Below, one piece after another: positions 53,222-62,677 of a DNA stretch of 64,000 nucleotides. Below the pieces are notes generated by a model. The model made no database searches. It worked only from the letters and a program-made list of their open reading frames with translations, and had not been told where the DNA came from. The DNA is from Halpernia humi. Its GTDB lineage: Bacteria; Bacteroidota; Bacteroidia; Flavobacteriales; Weeksellaceae. Location of the stretch: assembly GCF_900108025.1 (NCBI RefSeq), contig NZ_FNUS01000001.1, positions 682,001-746,000 on the forward strand, written 5' to 3'. Position 1 is the stretch's first letter. The number at the start of each line of letters is the position of its first letter. The position numbers were made by a program, and so were the translations under genes.

Positions 53222-56044
53222 TTAAAACGTGGTTTTAAAGCCAAAGCGAATACCAAATTTTGGGGAATTTGCGAGATTATTTTTATTAATATTATTCCAA
53301 ATAAAATCTACACGCAAAGGACGAATATTACCGAAACCAATATTTTCTAAGCCAAAACCATATTCTATATAAGGCTTAGAAGGCACATTATACTTAATGC
53401 TAGAACGGTTTAAAGCAATTGTTCCCGCAGAAACATCGCCTATATAACTTCGAAAAAGAGCTACTGATCTTATTTTTGTTTTGTTTAAAAGTGGGATGTG
53501 ATTAAAAATAAATCCATTAAAATGATGATCTACATTAAACTGAAAAAACTGGTCTGCTACGAATTGATAATAATTAAGCAAAGCAAAAGTATTTGGCGCG
53601 TAGAAATAAGTTTGGTTCGCAGAAACACCGCTTGCTAAAGATAAAGGAACAGGATTGAAGGTTTTCCCAGCAATAATTGTAGGATCTACAACGCCAAATT
53701 TTCCTAAAAAAATGGGATAATTGTATAAAATATTCAATTTTTGATATTTGAATTGCGATTCACTAAAATCACTAAAACCTCTGATATAATTAATTGAAAG
53801 TGTTGGATGCAATTTTATGCCCAAATTTCTATCAACACCTGTCCCAAAAACTTCTCTTTTTGGTGTATAATTTATGAATATAGTGGTGTTAAAATCTGTG
53901 GTTTTAGTTTCAGATTTCCCAGTTTCGGGGTTAAAAAAAGCCAGAGAAAATAAATCTGGCGCGGCACTTTTTATAGTACTGAAATTTGCTACTGCTCCAA
54001 TTTCAAAGTTTCTATAAGGTTCCATTGAAATTTTTGCGCTTGTTTTATTAATCTTTGATAAATAATAATTTTTGCCTCGAGAGAAAATGGCTTTTGATTC
54101 ATTCTGTGCATCTGGCAAAATATGGTCATCTACAAATGTCGTTAAACCCGCTTGTTGAAAATCATCTGTATAACCGACATCTACAATTAAACGTCTTTTT
54201 TTAAGTAATAAATATCTACCTTCCAAACCAAAACTAACCGTATGATTTTTAAAACCATACGTGGTAAAACCTTGAATTCTAAAGCGATCATTTAAAGTTT
54301 GATAAGTTCTAAAACCAAGCCTGAAATTAAATCCTTGTACATCATTCGTCGCGACTGTGCTGTAAATATTTCCCAACTGAATATTTTTAAAAGCATTAAA
54401 ATAGCCTTCGGAAAAAGTGTAAAGTGCATTTGTAATGCTAGATATTTTTTTGCTATTGCTCGTGAATTCTACCAATTTTCGCATTCTGTTTGTATCTGCA
54501 TCGGCATTTTCTGCAATAACATCTTGGTTTGAAGTTGAAGTTTTATCTTCTTCTAAAACATTATAAAACGACAATTTTTTTGGTTCATTAAAAGTATAGT
54601 TGCTGAAAAAATCTTTTTTTATCACAAACAATCCTTTCTCACTTTTTTTACTTAAAATGGTAAAAATTCCGTTGTAATTATTGCTTTCTGGAACGTATTT
54701 ATTGTTCGAATCTAAAACATAAGTTTTGCTAAAATCTAAATCTTTTACAAAATTAAGATTCATATTGTGCGGCGTTTTTAGTTGGATAGAAACCAACGCA
54801 TAATTTATTGAAGATATCTTAAAATTCCCTCTAAATCCCAATTCTCTGCCTTCCCTTGGAAAATAATCGATGGAATAAATGGTTTCATTATCCGTTTTCA
54901 GACTGTCTTTTAAAACATAATCGTAAGTTCCGAAACCTTCTTTGGAAATAGGACTTACAAAGTTTTTATTCAGTAAAACAATGTTTTCTTCGTAAGGATT
55001 TATGTTTTTAAAAGCCACTTGCAATCTTTCAAATAACTTTAAATCTTGTGGAACGCCAATATCTTTTTTACCTAAAATTTGTGTTTTTTCTTGGTTTAAT
55101 TTTGGCGAAATAAAGTGGTGTTTGAAGGTTTGCAAAAGTTCTACAGGAATATCAAAATTTTCGCCTGTTCCAGTTAAAATATCTTCAGCGGCTATAGAAT
55201 CGAATTTATTTTTGAAAACGGCTTTTGTGAAATCTTTGTTCATTCCATTCAAGCCAATTTCGGTGCTGCTAAATTCATCAAACTCATAAAATGGATTACT
55301 GATGTTTTTATTTTCATCCTTTTTCGCCCAAACTTTTTCTAAAATTTTAAAAGCGGGATTTAGATCTTTTTTAAGTCTTTTTCTTGATCTTCCAGACAAC
55401 CGAACTGTCGCAATAACTGTAGAGTCTGCTATCAATTTTGAAGACGTTTTTTGTGCATTTAAGCCTTGAACGCTGATTAAAAACAATAAAATCAAACTAC
55501 TTTTCACAGCGTTTTTCGCAAGTGCTGATTTCTTTTTAGATCGAAAAGGACGTTTAATTAATAATTTAATATTTGCATTATAAACAGGATTCATGTGCGT
55601 GTCTATTCCATAAACAATTTCTTTTTGGCACATTTTAGAAGCAGTATGAAAAAGATGATCCCAGATCGAAAGTATATCTCCATAATTAGTATCTGTATAT
55701 GGCAATTTGTAATGGTGATGGATGCTGTGAGAGTTTGGTGTCACAAAGATTAGTGAGACAAATTTGTCAATTCTATCTGGTAATTTTAATTTTGAATGCG
55801 ACATTAGATTAGAACTACTTTCAAATAATTGAAAAACGATAATCATCCAAGGTGAAGCGCCCAAAAGGAAAACACAAATTGTAAAAAAACCTACTCTTAT
55901 AAAAGTTTCACCGGGATGCTCCCGAAAAGTAGTGCTAATATCCATATCCATATCGCTATGATGAATTTGGTGAAATCGCCACAAACCTGGTATTTTATGC
56001 ATCAAATAATGGTACACAAAATTCGAAAGATCTAAAAAAACCAT
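53222..56044 (-). CDS. DUF5686-type outer-membrane protein, fused in frame to the end of a fatty-acid hydroxylase
   Basis: This 940-residue frame has two unrelated parts. Residues 1 to about 170 are the C-terminal half of a fatty-acid hydroxylase/sterol desaturase, with histidine motifs RFHQIHHSD and HSIHHHYKLPYTDTNYGD. At residue 180 a second signal peptide begins (GTG at 55507: KSSLILLFLISVQGLNAQ), followed by a DUF5686 protein with an outer-membrane barrel (strands through FGIRFGFKTTF). The GTG is the likely real start of DUF5686, giving 761 residues. No stop codon separates the two parts. The DUF5686 family is common in Bacteroidota and of unknown role. Confidence 0.75.
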   Translation of the reverse strand: MVFLDLSNFVYHYLMHKIPGLWRFHQIHHSDMDMDISTTFREHPGETFIRVGFFTICVFLLGASPWMIIVFQLFESSSNLMSHSKLKLPDRIDKFVSLIFVTPNSHSIHHHYKLPYTDTNYGDILSIWDHLFHTASKMCQKEIVYGIDTHMNPVYNANIKLLIKRPFRSKKKSALAKNAVKSSLILLFLISVQGLNAQKTSSKLIADSTVIATVRLSGRSRKRLKKDLNPAFKILEKVWAKKDENKNISNPFYEFDEFSSTEIGLNGMNKDFTKAVFKNKFDSIAAEDILTGTGENFDIPVELLQTFKHHFISPKLNQEKTQILGKKDIGVPQDLKLFERLQVAFKNINPYEENIVLLNKNFVSPISKEGFGTYDYVLKDSLKTDNETIYSIDYFPREGRELGFRGNFKISSINYALVSIQLKTPHNMNLNFVKDLDFSKTYVLDSNNKYVPESNNYNGIFTILSKKSEKGLFVIKKDFFSNYTFNEPKKLSFYNVLEEDKTSTSNQDVIAENADADTNRMRKLVEFTSNSKKISSITNALYTFSEGYFNAFKNIQLGNIYSTVATNDVQGFNFRLGFRTYQTLNDRFRIQGFTTYGFKNHTVSFGLEGRYLLLKKRRLIVDVGYTDDFQQAGLTTFVDDHILPDAQNESKAIFSRGKNYYLSKINKTSAKISMEPYRNFEIGAVANFSTIKSAAPDLFSLAFFNPETGKSETKTTDFNTTIFINYTPKREVFGTGVDRNLGIKLHPTLSINYIRGFSDFSESQFKYQKLNILYNYPIFLGKFGVVDPTIIAGKTFNPVPLSLASGVSANQTYFYAPNTFALLNYYQFVADQFFQFNVDHHFNGFIFNHIPLLNKTKIRSVALFRSYIGDVSAGTIALNRSSIKYNVPSKPYIEYGFGLENIGFGNIRPLRVDFIWNNINKNNLANSPKFGIRFGFKTTF

Positions 56045-56074
56045 TGCCAGCAGGTAAAATAAAAAACTGTTTTT

Positions 56075-56329
56075 CTAAACTGGAAGATGATTTAAAAGCC
56101 CAATATTAAGCCTTTCAGTTTTAGCAGCAACAGATAATAAAATGACAGAAAGACTTATCTGAACAGGAATTACAAAAAATAAAAATTTAATATTCACTAA
56201 AGAATGAGAAAATTTTTGGCGTAAAGTCTGGGCTAAAAAAATATTTTCTAATATCCAAAAAAAACAGAGGATAAAGAGAAAAAGCGAAATTTGCACACCG
56301 AAAATGTGGCTTTGCAAAAAAGTAATCAT
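56075..56329 (-). pseudogene. N-terminal fragment of the hydroxylase/sterol desaturase, ended by an in-frame amber codon
   Basis: This 84-residue frame (MITFLQSHIFGVQISLFLF) contains two to three membrane segments and ends at TAG (56075-56077) right after GLLNHLP. Reading through the TAG stays in the same frame and runs via KNSFLFYLLA into MVFLDLSNFVYHYLMHK, the histidine-box part of the enzyme at 56044. So one nonsense codon splits the gene. A di-iron hydroxylase would need both parts, so it is probably inactive, unless TAG is suppressed or a sequencing error. Confidence 0.8.
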
Positions 56330-56399
56330 GGAAGTAAGTTTTTAGTTTTGGCAATAAATAAATATCAAAAAAATAAAAATCTAACCCATAGAATATTAT

Positions 56400-56840
56400 T
56401 TAAAATTTGGTAAAATAAAGTGACTTGCCAATCCATGTAAATTTCCAAAAACCGCGCACATAAAGCAGACCATTTTTTTTAATTTCTGCAAAAGTATCCC
56501 AAGTTCTTCCACTGGAAGCATCGTAGATTTTCCCGTTTTCCCAACGTTGGTTTTCTGGATTATAATTTAAATTATTTAAAATATCCATCCCAATTATTTT
56601 TCTTGTTCTTAAATTTTCATCTGGATTGTGTGTGTCTTTTCGCGTGTACATCGGTGTTCCGCTTCCTAATCTTTCATCAAACCAGATCACTTTTGCTTTA
56701 TAAGAATTTCCTTCTTTATAGACATTTACAGCCACACTTTTATCCGTCGCTATCCATCTACCCAAAAGCGCATCTTTGCTAATTTGGGAAAAAGCCATTC
56801 CGAAACTTAGAAAAAATAGTAAATAAATGGTTTTAAACAT
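56400..56840 (-). CDS. DUF2147 family secreted protein
   Basis: I start this at 56840 (MFKTIYLLFFLSFGMAFSQ), giving a signal peptide; an in-frame ATG at 56876 would overlap the upstream gene. The 146-residue protein has the DUF2147 opening after the signal, ALLGRWIATDKSVAVNVYKEGNSYKAKVIWF, and the conserved NLNYNPENQRWENGKIYDASSGRTW and VRGFWKF segments. The family is periplasmic or outer-membrane associated; its function is unknown. It follows the PAP2 gene by 7 bp. Confidence 0.85.
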   Translation of the reverse strand: MFKTIYLLFFLSFGMAFSQISKDALLGRWIATDKSVAVNVYKEGNSYKAKVIWFDERLGSGTPMYTRKDTHNPDENLRTRKIIGMDILNNLNYNPENQRWENGKIYDASSGRTWDTFAEIKKNGLLYVRGFWKFTWIGKSLYFTKF

Positions 56841-56847
56841 TCTAATT

Positions 56848-57597
56848 CTAAAAATTATAATTGTAAGCAAAACCAAGCGTTTTATTTTGATAAATTGGCG
56901 TTAAAGTAAAATTCCAACCATTTTTTAGAAAAATTTTATCGTATAAAAAATAAGATAATTTTGCTGAAGCAATCCCAAAACCAGCACCTGCAACTACATC
57001 ACCAAACCAATGTCGGTTGTTATACATTCTCAAAATTCCTGTTCCTGTCGCTACTGCATAACCTACATAACCAATCCAAGGCGTGTCTTTGTATTCTTGC
57101 CGAAGAAATTCTGCTGACGCAAAAGCAATCGCGGTATGTCCTGATGGGAAAGAATTATTAGTAGAAAAATCTGGGCGTTCTTCTTTTGTAATCGCTTTTA
57201 AAGGTAAAACAAAAGCACTCGCGATGGCAATAGAACCAGCGTAAATTAATCCTGCATCTTTCCAATTGTGTTTGCCTTTTACACCAAAAGCATTTAAAGC
57301 AAAAACCGCAGCACCAGGCGCAAATTGGCTATAATTATCAATTGATGTATGAAAGGTAGAATTGTGTTTTTGGATATCGTCTTTTATATTTTGATTGAGT
57401 TTCGGGTTATAAAGCATTATAAAACCAGAACCAACCAAAGCGGCAGGAATAATAAATTGCTTTATTTTTAATGAATTTCCCAAACTATCTTTTGCTTTAA
57501 TTTCTTGTGCAAAACTGTTTTGAAAAGCGAATAAAATCAGCAAAAAAAGAAATTTAAAATTAAAATTAATTTTAGAATTTTGCGAGTAGTTTGGCAT
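56848..57597 (-). CDS. PAP2-family membrane phosphatase
   Basis: The 249-residue protein starts with a signal-like segment (FLFLLILFAFQNSFAQ) and has the PAP2 phosphatase signature in three pieces: KAITKEERPDFSTNNS (KxxxxxxRP), FPSGHTAIAFASA (PSGH, catalytic His), and RMYNNRHWFGDVVAGAGFG (SRxxxxxHxxxD type). The family removes phosphate from lipids such as phosphatidic acid or undecaprenyl pyrophosphate at the membrane. It ends just before the DUF2147 gene. A terminator lies upstream of it. Confidence 0.88.
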   Translation of the reverse strand: MPNYSQNSKINFNFKFLFLLILFAFQNSFAQEIKAKDSLGNSLKIKQFIIPAALVGSGFIMLYNPKLNQNIKDDIQKHNSTFHTSIDNYSQFAPGAAVFALNAFGVKGKHNWKDAGLIYAGSIAIASAFVLPLKAITKEERPDFSTNNSFPSGHTAIAFASAEFLRQEYKDTPWIGYVGYAVATGTGILRMYNNRHWFGDVVAGAGFGIASAKLSYFLYDKIFLKNGWNFTLTPIYQNKTLGFAYNYNF

Positions 57598-57619
57598 TGG
57601 TTTGTTTTGGTAAATTTAG

Positions 57620-57656
57620 AAAAAAAAGGCAATCTAAATAAATAGATTGCCTTAAA
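57620..57656 (-). terminator. Terminator after the PepSY-like gene
   Basis: On the minus strand AAGGCAATCTA and TAGATTGCCTT form the stem, followed by a T-run (57621-57627 on the plus strand as A). The A-run on the other side (57654-57661) makes it nearly symmetrical. Confidence 0.85.
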
Positions 57657-57662
57657 AAAAAA

Positions 57663-58103
57663 TTAATCTTTTTCTACATTTAATTTTTGGAAGGTTCCGT
57701 TTTCATTAAATAGTAAATCGCCGCTTTTTACTTCTGCTTCATAAACTATAGAACCGTCTGCTTTCACAATTCTTGCGGCTTCTTTTATTTTACCATATTT
57801 TTTGGCAGCAACATAAGAGGTTACGCTTTTTGGTAATTCATTGACGCTCATAGAAGTTTCGGTTTCCATTTTTGTTCCGTTTGCAGTGTAAGTAACAGAC
57901 ATATCTTTGCCGTTTAGTTTAAATTCTGCTTCGTAAGTTCCGTTTTCATCGTCAAACTTCACCTTTTTTACTTGCGGATATTCTTTTTTAAAGGCATTTT
58001 TTACAGCAACCGGGATTTCACCGCCTTTTGTCATTTTTTGTGCTGTGATCGTTCCTGCGACAAGTGCAAAAATAATTGATAATGCTACTAATGGCTTTTT
58101 CAT
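57663..58103 (-). CDS. PepSY-like domain secreted protein
   Basis: I start at 58103 (MKKPLVALSIIFALVAGTITAQ), a clear signal peptide; a further ATG at 58142 adds an unlikely prefix. The 146-residue protein has two PepSY-like repeats: VAVKNAFKKEYPQVKKVKFDDENGTYEAEFKLNGKDMSVTYTANG and the matching AKKYGKIKEAARIVKADGSIVYEAEVK. Proteins of this type (PF11396-like) are periplasmic, and are thought to bind ligands or inhibit peptidases. No partner is seen. It is closed by a terminator. Confidence 0.82.
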   Translation of the reverse strand: MKKPLVALSIIFALVAGTITAQKMTKGGEIPVAVKNAFKKEYPQVKKVKFDDENGTYEAEFKLNGKDMSVTYTANGTKMETETSMSVNELPKSVTSYVAAKKYGKIKEAARIVKADGSIVYEAEVKSGDLLFNENGTFQKLNVEKD

Positions 58104-58239
58104 TTTGAAATGTTTTAAAGTTTTGTATTGAATTTGTTTCAATCTCTAATACAAATGTGCAAAGTCAATCTGTAGAAAATCTGAATTATTCAAATGATTA
58201 AAAAAATTAATATTTATTTAACTAAACAATTAAAAATCA

Positions 58240-59244
58240 TTATCTAGAAACTTCTAAAACGTGAAAAGTCCCATCTTTCACAGGCAAACGTCTTGCGTTT
58301 ATATCTTCAGAAACACCATATTCTGCCGTTGGAACATAAACTTTTTGCGTCATCGGATTTAGAGTAATTGTTCTCGCACCAGTTTCCGTTTTAATATCCT
58401 CTAAAACCACAAAATCATTTTTAGATTTTTCTAAATAATTAGAAATTACACCAGAATAAGTCGAAGCAAATACCATTTTTGATTTCGCATCGAAAACAAC
58501 ACCATCACAACCTTTTGCGATTGGTAAAGCGCTCACAATCTTTCCATTTTCTGCATCTACAACTACTAAATGTTCTTCACAAGCAGAAAATAATCGGTGC
58601 GTTTTATTATCAATCGCCAAACCGCTAGGACTTTCATCTTTGCCCAAAGAAAAATAATTTAAAACTTTTCCTTCTGCTAAATTAATTTCAGCAATTTTTG
58701 ATTTATCTTCTATATTCACATAGATTTTTCCCTTTAAATTGCTTGCAATATATTCAGGATTTCCAATTAGTGCGATGGTTTTTTCGACCATTAAATTTTT
58801 AGGATTAATGATGCTCAAAGAATTACTTTTTGCATTGGCAACAATTATTTTATTAGAATAGTCATCAAAAATAACGGCATCTGGCTTTTCCCCAACATTA
58901 ATATTGGCGATTTTTTCATTCGTTTTTACATCAAAAACAAAAACAGAATTAGATTTTCCATTGGTGATATAACCTCTGTTTTCATCATCGAAAGCAATTC
59001 CGTGCACGCCTTCTTGATTTTCAATCACGCCTTCTGAAGCAGAAGTTTCAGGGTTTACAATATTCACTTGCGTAGAATGACTTACATAAAGAAAATGGTT
59101 GGTTGGATTTACCGTCAAATAATCCCAACCGCCATTTCCAGACACAGGAATTGATTTGATTACTTTAAAATTTTCATTTTTCATTTGGGCATTTCCAAAA
59201 CTAACGATTCCAATTAAGGCAATTGCTAACATTTTTGTTTTCAT
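58240..59244 (-). CDS. YncE-like beta-propeller protein, secreted
   Basis: This 334-residue protein has a signal peptide (MKTKMLAIALIGIVSFGNAQ). The body is a seven-bladed propeller of YVTN/NHL-type repeats: SGNGGWDYLTVNPTNHFLYVSHSTQVNIVNPETSASEG, KIANINVGEKPDAVIFDDYSNKIIVANAKSN, and ARTITLNPMTQKVYVPTAEYG. Such proteins act as periplasmic or surface binding scaffolds. It is encoded 9 bp after the RND permease gene, so a role in efflux or metal/copper handling with that pump is plausible, but only context supports it. Confidence 0.85.
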   Translation of the reverse strand: MKTKMLAIALIGIVSFGNAQMKNENFKVIKSIPVSGNGGWDYLTVNPTNHFLYVSHSTQVNIVNPETSASEGVIENQEGVHGIAFDDENRGYITNGKSNSVFVFDVKTNEKIANINVGEKPDAVIFDDYSNKIIVANAKSNSLSIINPKNLMVEKTIALIGNPEYIASNLKGKIYVNIEDKSKIAEINLAEGKVLNYFSLGKDESPSGLAIDNKTHRLFSACEEHLVVVDAENGKIVSALPIAKGCDGVVFDAKSKMVFASTYSGVISNYLEKSKNDFVVLEDIKTETGARTITLNPMTQKVYVPTAEYGVSEDINARRLPVKDGTFHVLEVSR

Positions 59245-59253
59245 TGTAAATTT

Positions 59254-62200
59254 TTATTTTAATGGTTCTAAACTTTTTTTATTTTTTTCTTTAAATTTTA
59301 CTTGATTTAAAAGCGACGGCAAAACAATTAGTAGCAAAGGTAAAGCGACTAAAAATCCACCAATAACGGCAATTGCCAAAGGTTGATGCATTTGTGCGCC
59401 AGTTCCAATTCCCAAAGCCAAAGGCATTAAAGCGATTATTGCACCCAAAGCCGTCATTAATTTCGGACGCAATCTGGTGCTGATTGCATAAATCAAGGCA
59501 TTTTCCTTCGATTTTTCTACTAAACTTTCTTCAAATTGCAGATAAGTGAAAATGGCATTTTCGCCAATAATTCCGACCATCATTATTAAACCGGTATAAC
59601 TTCCCACATTTAAAGGTGTTCCTGTGATAAAAAGCAAAATAAAACTTCCGGAAATTCCTAAAATTGAAACCAGTAATATTAGAAAAGCCACTTTCAAATT
59701 TCTAAAAAGAAATAAAATGGTGGTGAAAACCAGCAAACTTGAGACGAATAAAATCAACAATAATTCACTGAAAGATTTCTGCTGTTCTGCATAAGCGCCG
59801 CCGTAAATAATGCTATAACCTGTGGGAAGTTTAATTTTTTTATCAATTTCTGACTGAATATTTTTAATAGTTCCGCCCAAATCGCCATTATCCAAACGTG
59901 CACTTACAACACCAATATTTTGTAAATCTTCTCTTTCAACTTCTGCCGAACCTTTTAAAATTGAGACTTGAGCAAATTCTTTCAGCGGTTTTAATTGTCC
60001 GTTTGGTAAAGAAATCATAGAATTTTGGATTTCTTGCACGGAAGCGTTTGATTTATTATTGTATAAAATTCTAATTGGCGTGAATTGGTTTTCATCAAAT
60101 AAATCGCCGACTGTATTTCCGCTTAAAATAGTTTGCGTTTGGTATTGAAAATTCTGCGGCGAAATTTGATATTGTGCTAAAACTGAGAAATTTGGTTTTA
60201 TTTGTATTGATGGACCTGCAATAATAATCCCATCAAAAACGTCTGCTGTTCCGGGAACTTTTTCTACAATTTTTGAAATTTGTTGGGAATAATCCTGAAT
60301 TTTATTAATATCAGTTCCAAAAACTTTGATTTCGATCGGTTGTGCACTGCTCATTAAATCGCCGAGCATATCGGTAATTACTTGTCCAAAATCTACGGTC
60401 AAAGGCAAGCCAGTTGCTGCAATTTTTGCACGAATATCGTCTGTAACTTCCGCCGTAGTTTGGGTTCTGTCTTTTTTTAAATTAATTAAATAATCGCCAC
60501 GGTTGGGTTCTGTGATGAAAAATCCCATTTGCGTTCCCGTTCTTCGGCTATAGGCTTCCACTTGCGGATTGGCTTTGATGATTTTTTCAACTTCCCGAAG
60601 TTCGCGATCGGTTTCCTGCAAAGATGTTCCGGGTGGCGAATTGTAATCGAGAATAATACTTCCTTCATCCATATCCGGTAAAAATCCTGTTGAAATATTT
60701 GGAATAATTAAAGCCGTTATTACAATCAAAAGCGCCATAAATAAGTAAGAAAACAAAGGTTTCCGAATGAAAAATCCTACCCATTTTCTTTCTTTTACTT
60801 CGTGGTAAACTTCTTCTTTTTTTTCTACAGATTCCTTTTTAGATAAAAATAAATAAATCACGGGCAACAAAAGCCAAGTCACAAAAAATGAACTTACTAA
60901 AGTAATGATCATCGTGTTGGTCATGACTTTAAAATAAGCGCCTGCAACACCGCTCATCAACATAAATGGTAGAAAAATAACTATTGTGCTCAATGAGGAA
61001 CCAACCATGGCTTTCAACAAATAATTGACCGCTTTTTGCACCAAAGTTTTGCTGTTTTCTTCGGGAAATTCTTCGTGCGTTCTGTGGATTTGCTCTACAA
61101 TTACAATCGCATCATCGATGATTAAACCAATTGCCGCGGCAATTGCACCCAAAGTCATAATATTAAAAGTGGCGCCGGTTGCGTACAAAATTACCATCGT
61201 TAAACAAATCGTAACTGGAATGGTAATTAAAATAGTCGCACTCGCTTTCCAGGATTTTAAAAATAAAATAGCAACTACAATTGCCAATAAAAGTCCGATC
61301 CAAAGTGCGTCTGTCACACTTTTAATGGAACTATTTACAAAATCTGCTTGTACGTAATAGGGTTTTATAATGACATCTTTTGGCAACGTTTTTTGTAAAT
61401 CTGCAATCTTTGCTTCCATCGCCGCAGAAACATCTACAACATTTGCGTTTGGCTGTTGAACAACTGCAATCAAAATACTTTCTGTTCCGTTGGCGTTTAT
61501 TTTAATGTATTGTTTCGCTTTGTGAACTTCAATTTTTGCGATGTCTTTAAAATAAATTACTCTATTTCCATCGTTTTTTAAAACCACATTTTGCAGTTCA
61601 TCAATGTTTCGGATTTGGGAATTGGTGAGCGTTAAATACAAAAAATTATAATCTGAAGAATAACCGTTAGATTTTATAAAATTGGTTTCATTCAACGCGG
61701 TTTCAATGTCTTTCGGATTTAAGCCTAATCTCGTCATTTTTCCTTGATCGAGAATTGCCCAAAATTCTTTGTCTTCACCACCAATTATTCTAATATCACT
61801 TACGCCGGGAACTTGTGATAGAAAAGGTTTTATAGTGTAAAGTGCAAGTTGTTTCAGCGCAATTGGCGACAACGAAGTTGAATTTAAAGTATAACCCATT
61901 ACTGGCAAAATCGATGGATTCATCTTTTCAACCGTGATGTTTGTGTTTGCTGGAAGTTGGTTTTTTATTTCATTAATTTTTGCCTCAATTTGTTGTTGGC
62001 TTAAATCAATGTTAGAATTCCAATTCATAAAAGCAGAAATCTCGCAACTTCCGCGACTAGTTGTGCTTTTCAACAATTGCAAATCGGGCACTAATTTCAC
62101 AGCATTTTCCAAAGGTCGCGTTACGGCAACTGTCATTTGATCGACAGGTTGTTCGCCGGCTTCAGCAATAATTTTTATTTTCGGAAATGTTATTTCGGGA

Positions 62201-62307
62201 AAAAGTGAAGATTTAATTTTAGTATAGGAAAAAACACCGCCTAAAATGAAAAGCAGTACCATCACCAAAAGCGGACTTTTATATCTTACAAAAAAGGATT
62301 TTTTCAT
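59254..62307 (-). CDS. RND-family efflux permease (HAE1-like)
   Basis: I start at 62307 (MKKSFFVRYKSP); an ATG three codons upstream is possible. The 1017-residue protein is complete: an inner-membrane helix, periplasmic porter loops, and 12 membrane segments in all. In the fourth helix GAIAAAIGLIIDDAIVIVEQIHR keeps the paired aspartates of the proton relay, as in drug and multi-substrate pumps rather than CusA-type copper pumps. No membrane-fusion or TolC-type gene adjoins it; the YncE-like gene follows instead. A MITE ends 17-27 bp before the start. Confidence 0.9.
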   Translation of the reverse strand: MKKSFFVRYKSPLLVMVLLFILGGVFSYTKIKSSLFPEITFPKIKIIAEAGEQPVDQMTVAVTRPLENAVKLVPDLQLLKSTTSRGSCEISAFMNWNSNIDLSQQQIEAKINEIKNQLPANTNITVEKMNPSILPVMGYTLNSTSLSPIALKQLALYTIKPFLSQVPGVSDIRIIGGEDKEFWAILDQGKMTRLGLNPKDIETALNETNFIKSNGYSSDYNFLYLTLTNSQIRNIDELQNVVLKNDGNRVIYFKDIAKIEVHKAKQYIKINANGTESILIAVVQQPNANVVDVSAAMEAKIADLQKTLPKDVIIKPYYVQADFVNSSIKSVTDALWIGLLLAIVVAILFLKSWKASATILITIPVTICLTMVILYATGATFNIMTLGAIAAAIGLIIDDAIVIVEQIHRTHEEFPEENSKTLVQKAVNYLLKAMVGSSLSTIVIFLPFMLMSGVAGAYFKVMTNTMIITLVSSFFVTWLLLPVIYLFLSKKESVEKKEEVYHEVKERKWVGFFIRKPLFSYLFMALLIVITALIIPNISTGFLPDMDEGSIILDYNSPPGTSLQETDRELREVEKIIKANPQVEAYSRRTGTQMGFFITEPNRGDYLINLKKDRTQTTAEVTDDIRAKIAATGLPLTVDFGQVITDMLGDLMSSAQPIEIKVFGTDINKIQDYSQQISKIVEKVPGTADVFDGIIIAGPSIQIKPNFSVLAQYQISPQNFQYQTQTILSGNTVGDLFDENQFTPIRILYNNKSNASVQEIQNSMISLPNGQLKPLKEFAQVSILKGSAEVEREDLQNIGVVSARLDNGDLGGTIKNIQSEIDKKIKLPTGYSIIYGGAYAEQQKSFSELLLILFVSSLLVFTTILFLFRNLKVAFLILLVSILGISGSFILLFITGTPLNVGSYTGLIMMVGIIGENAIFTYLQFEESLVEKSKENALIYAISTRLRPKLMTALGAIIALMPLALGIGTGAQMHQPLAIAVIGGFLVALPLLLIVLPSLLNQVKFKEKNKKSLEPLK

Positions 62308-62333
62308 TTTAAACAACTATTTTTTTTAACTAA

Positions 62334-62574
62334 GAGCCTGTTTAAATTTCATTCAATAAATTTTTTATAGCCTTTTCTTAATTTTCTAAATTAAAATAAA
62401 CTCTGTTTATTCTTAAATTTAACATTAATAAACCTTTAGGTTCGACGCAGTCAATTTCAGTGAGTTAAATTTATTCTGATTATCCAATCAATAAATTGAT
62501 TTTTATTAAGTTTTTTAAGCGAAAATGGCTTAATTCCTTAATGGTAAAAATAAATTATAAATTTAAACAGGCTC
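62334..62574 (-). mobile_element. MITE copy 2 (241 bp) upstream of the RND pump
   Basis: Same 16-bp terminal repeats as copy 1 (GAGCCTGTTTAAATTT at 62334-62349 and the complement ending at 62574), TAA on both sides (62331-62333 and 62575-62577), and the inverse orientation to copy 1. It differs from copy 1 by about three substitutions and an extra 23 bp near 62429-62452 that contains AACCT-TT-AGGTT. It lies in the divergent gap between the RND pump and the amino-acid permease, 18-26 bp upstream of the pump's start. There is no open frame. Confidence 0.9.
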
Positions 62575-62647
62575 TAAAAAAAACAGAAGAATTTTAAAGA
62601 TTAAGAAATCATTTAAAATTTACCTACAAATTTGCCGCAAAAAAAAT

Positions 62648-62655
62648 TATATTTG
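62648..62655 (+). promoter_or_regulatory. Candidate -7 element for the APC permease
   Basis: TATATTTG lies 22 bp before the ATG at 62678, outside the MITE. No -33 element is convincing. Confidence 0.45.
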
Positions 62656-62677
62656 AATAATCAAAAAAATAAAACTA

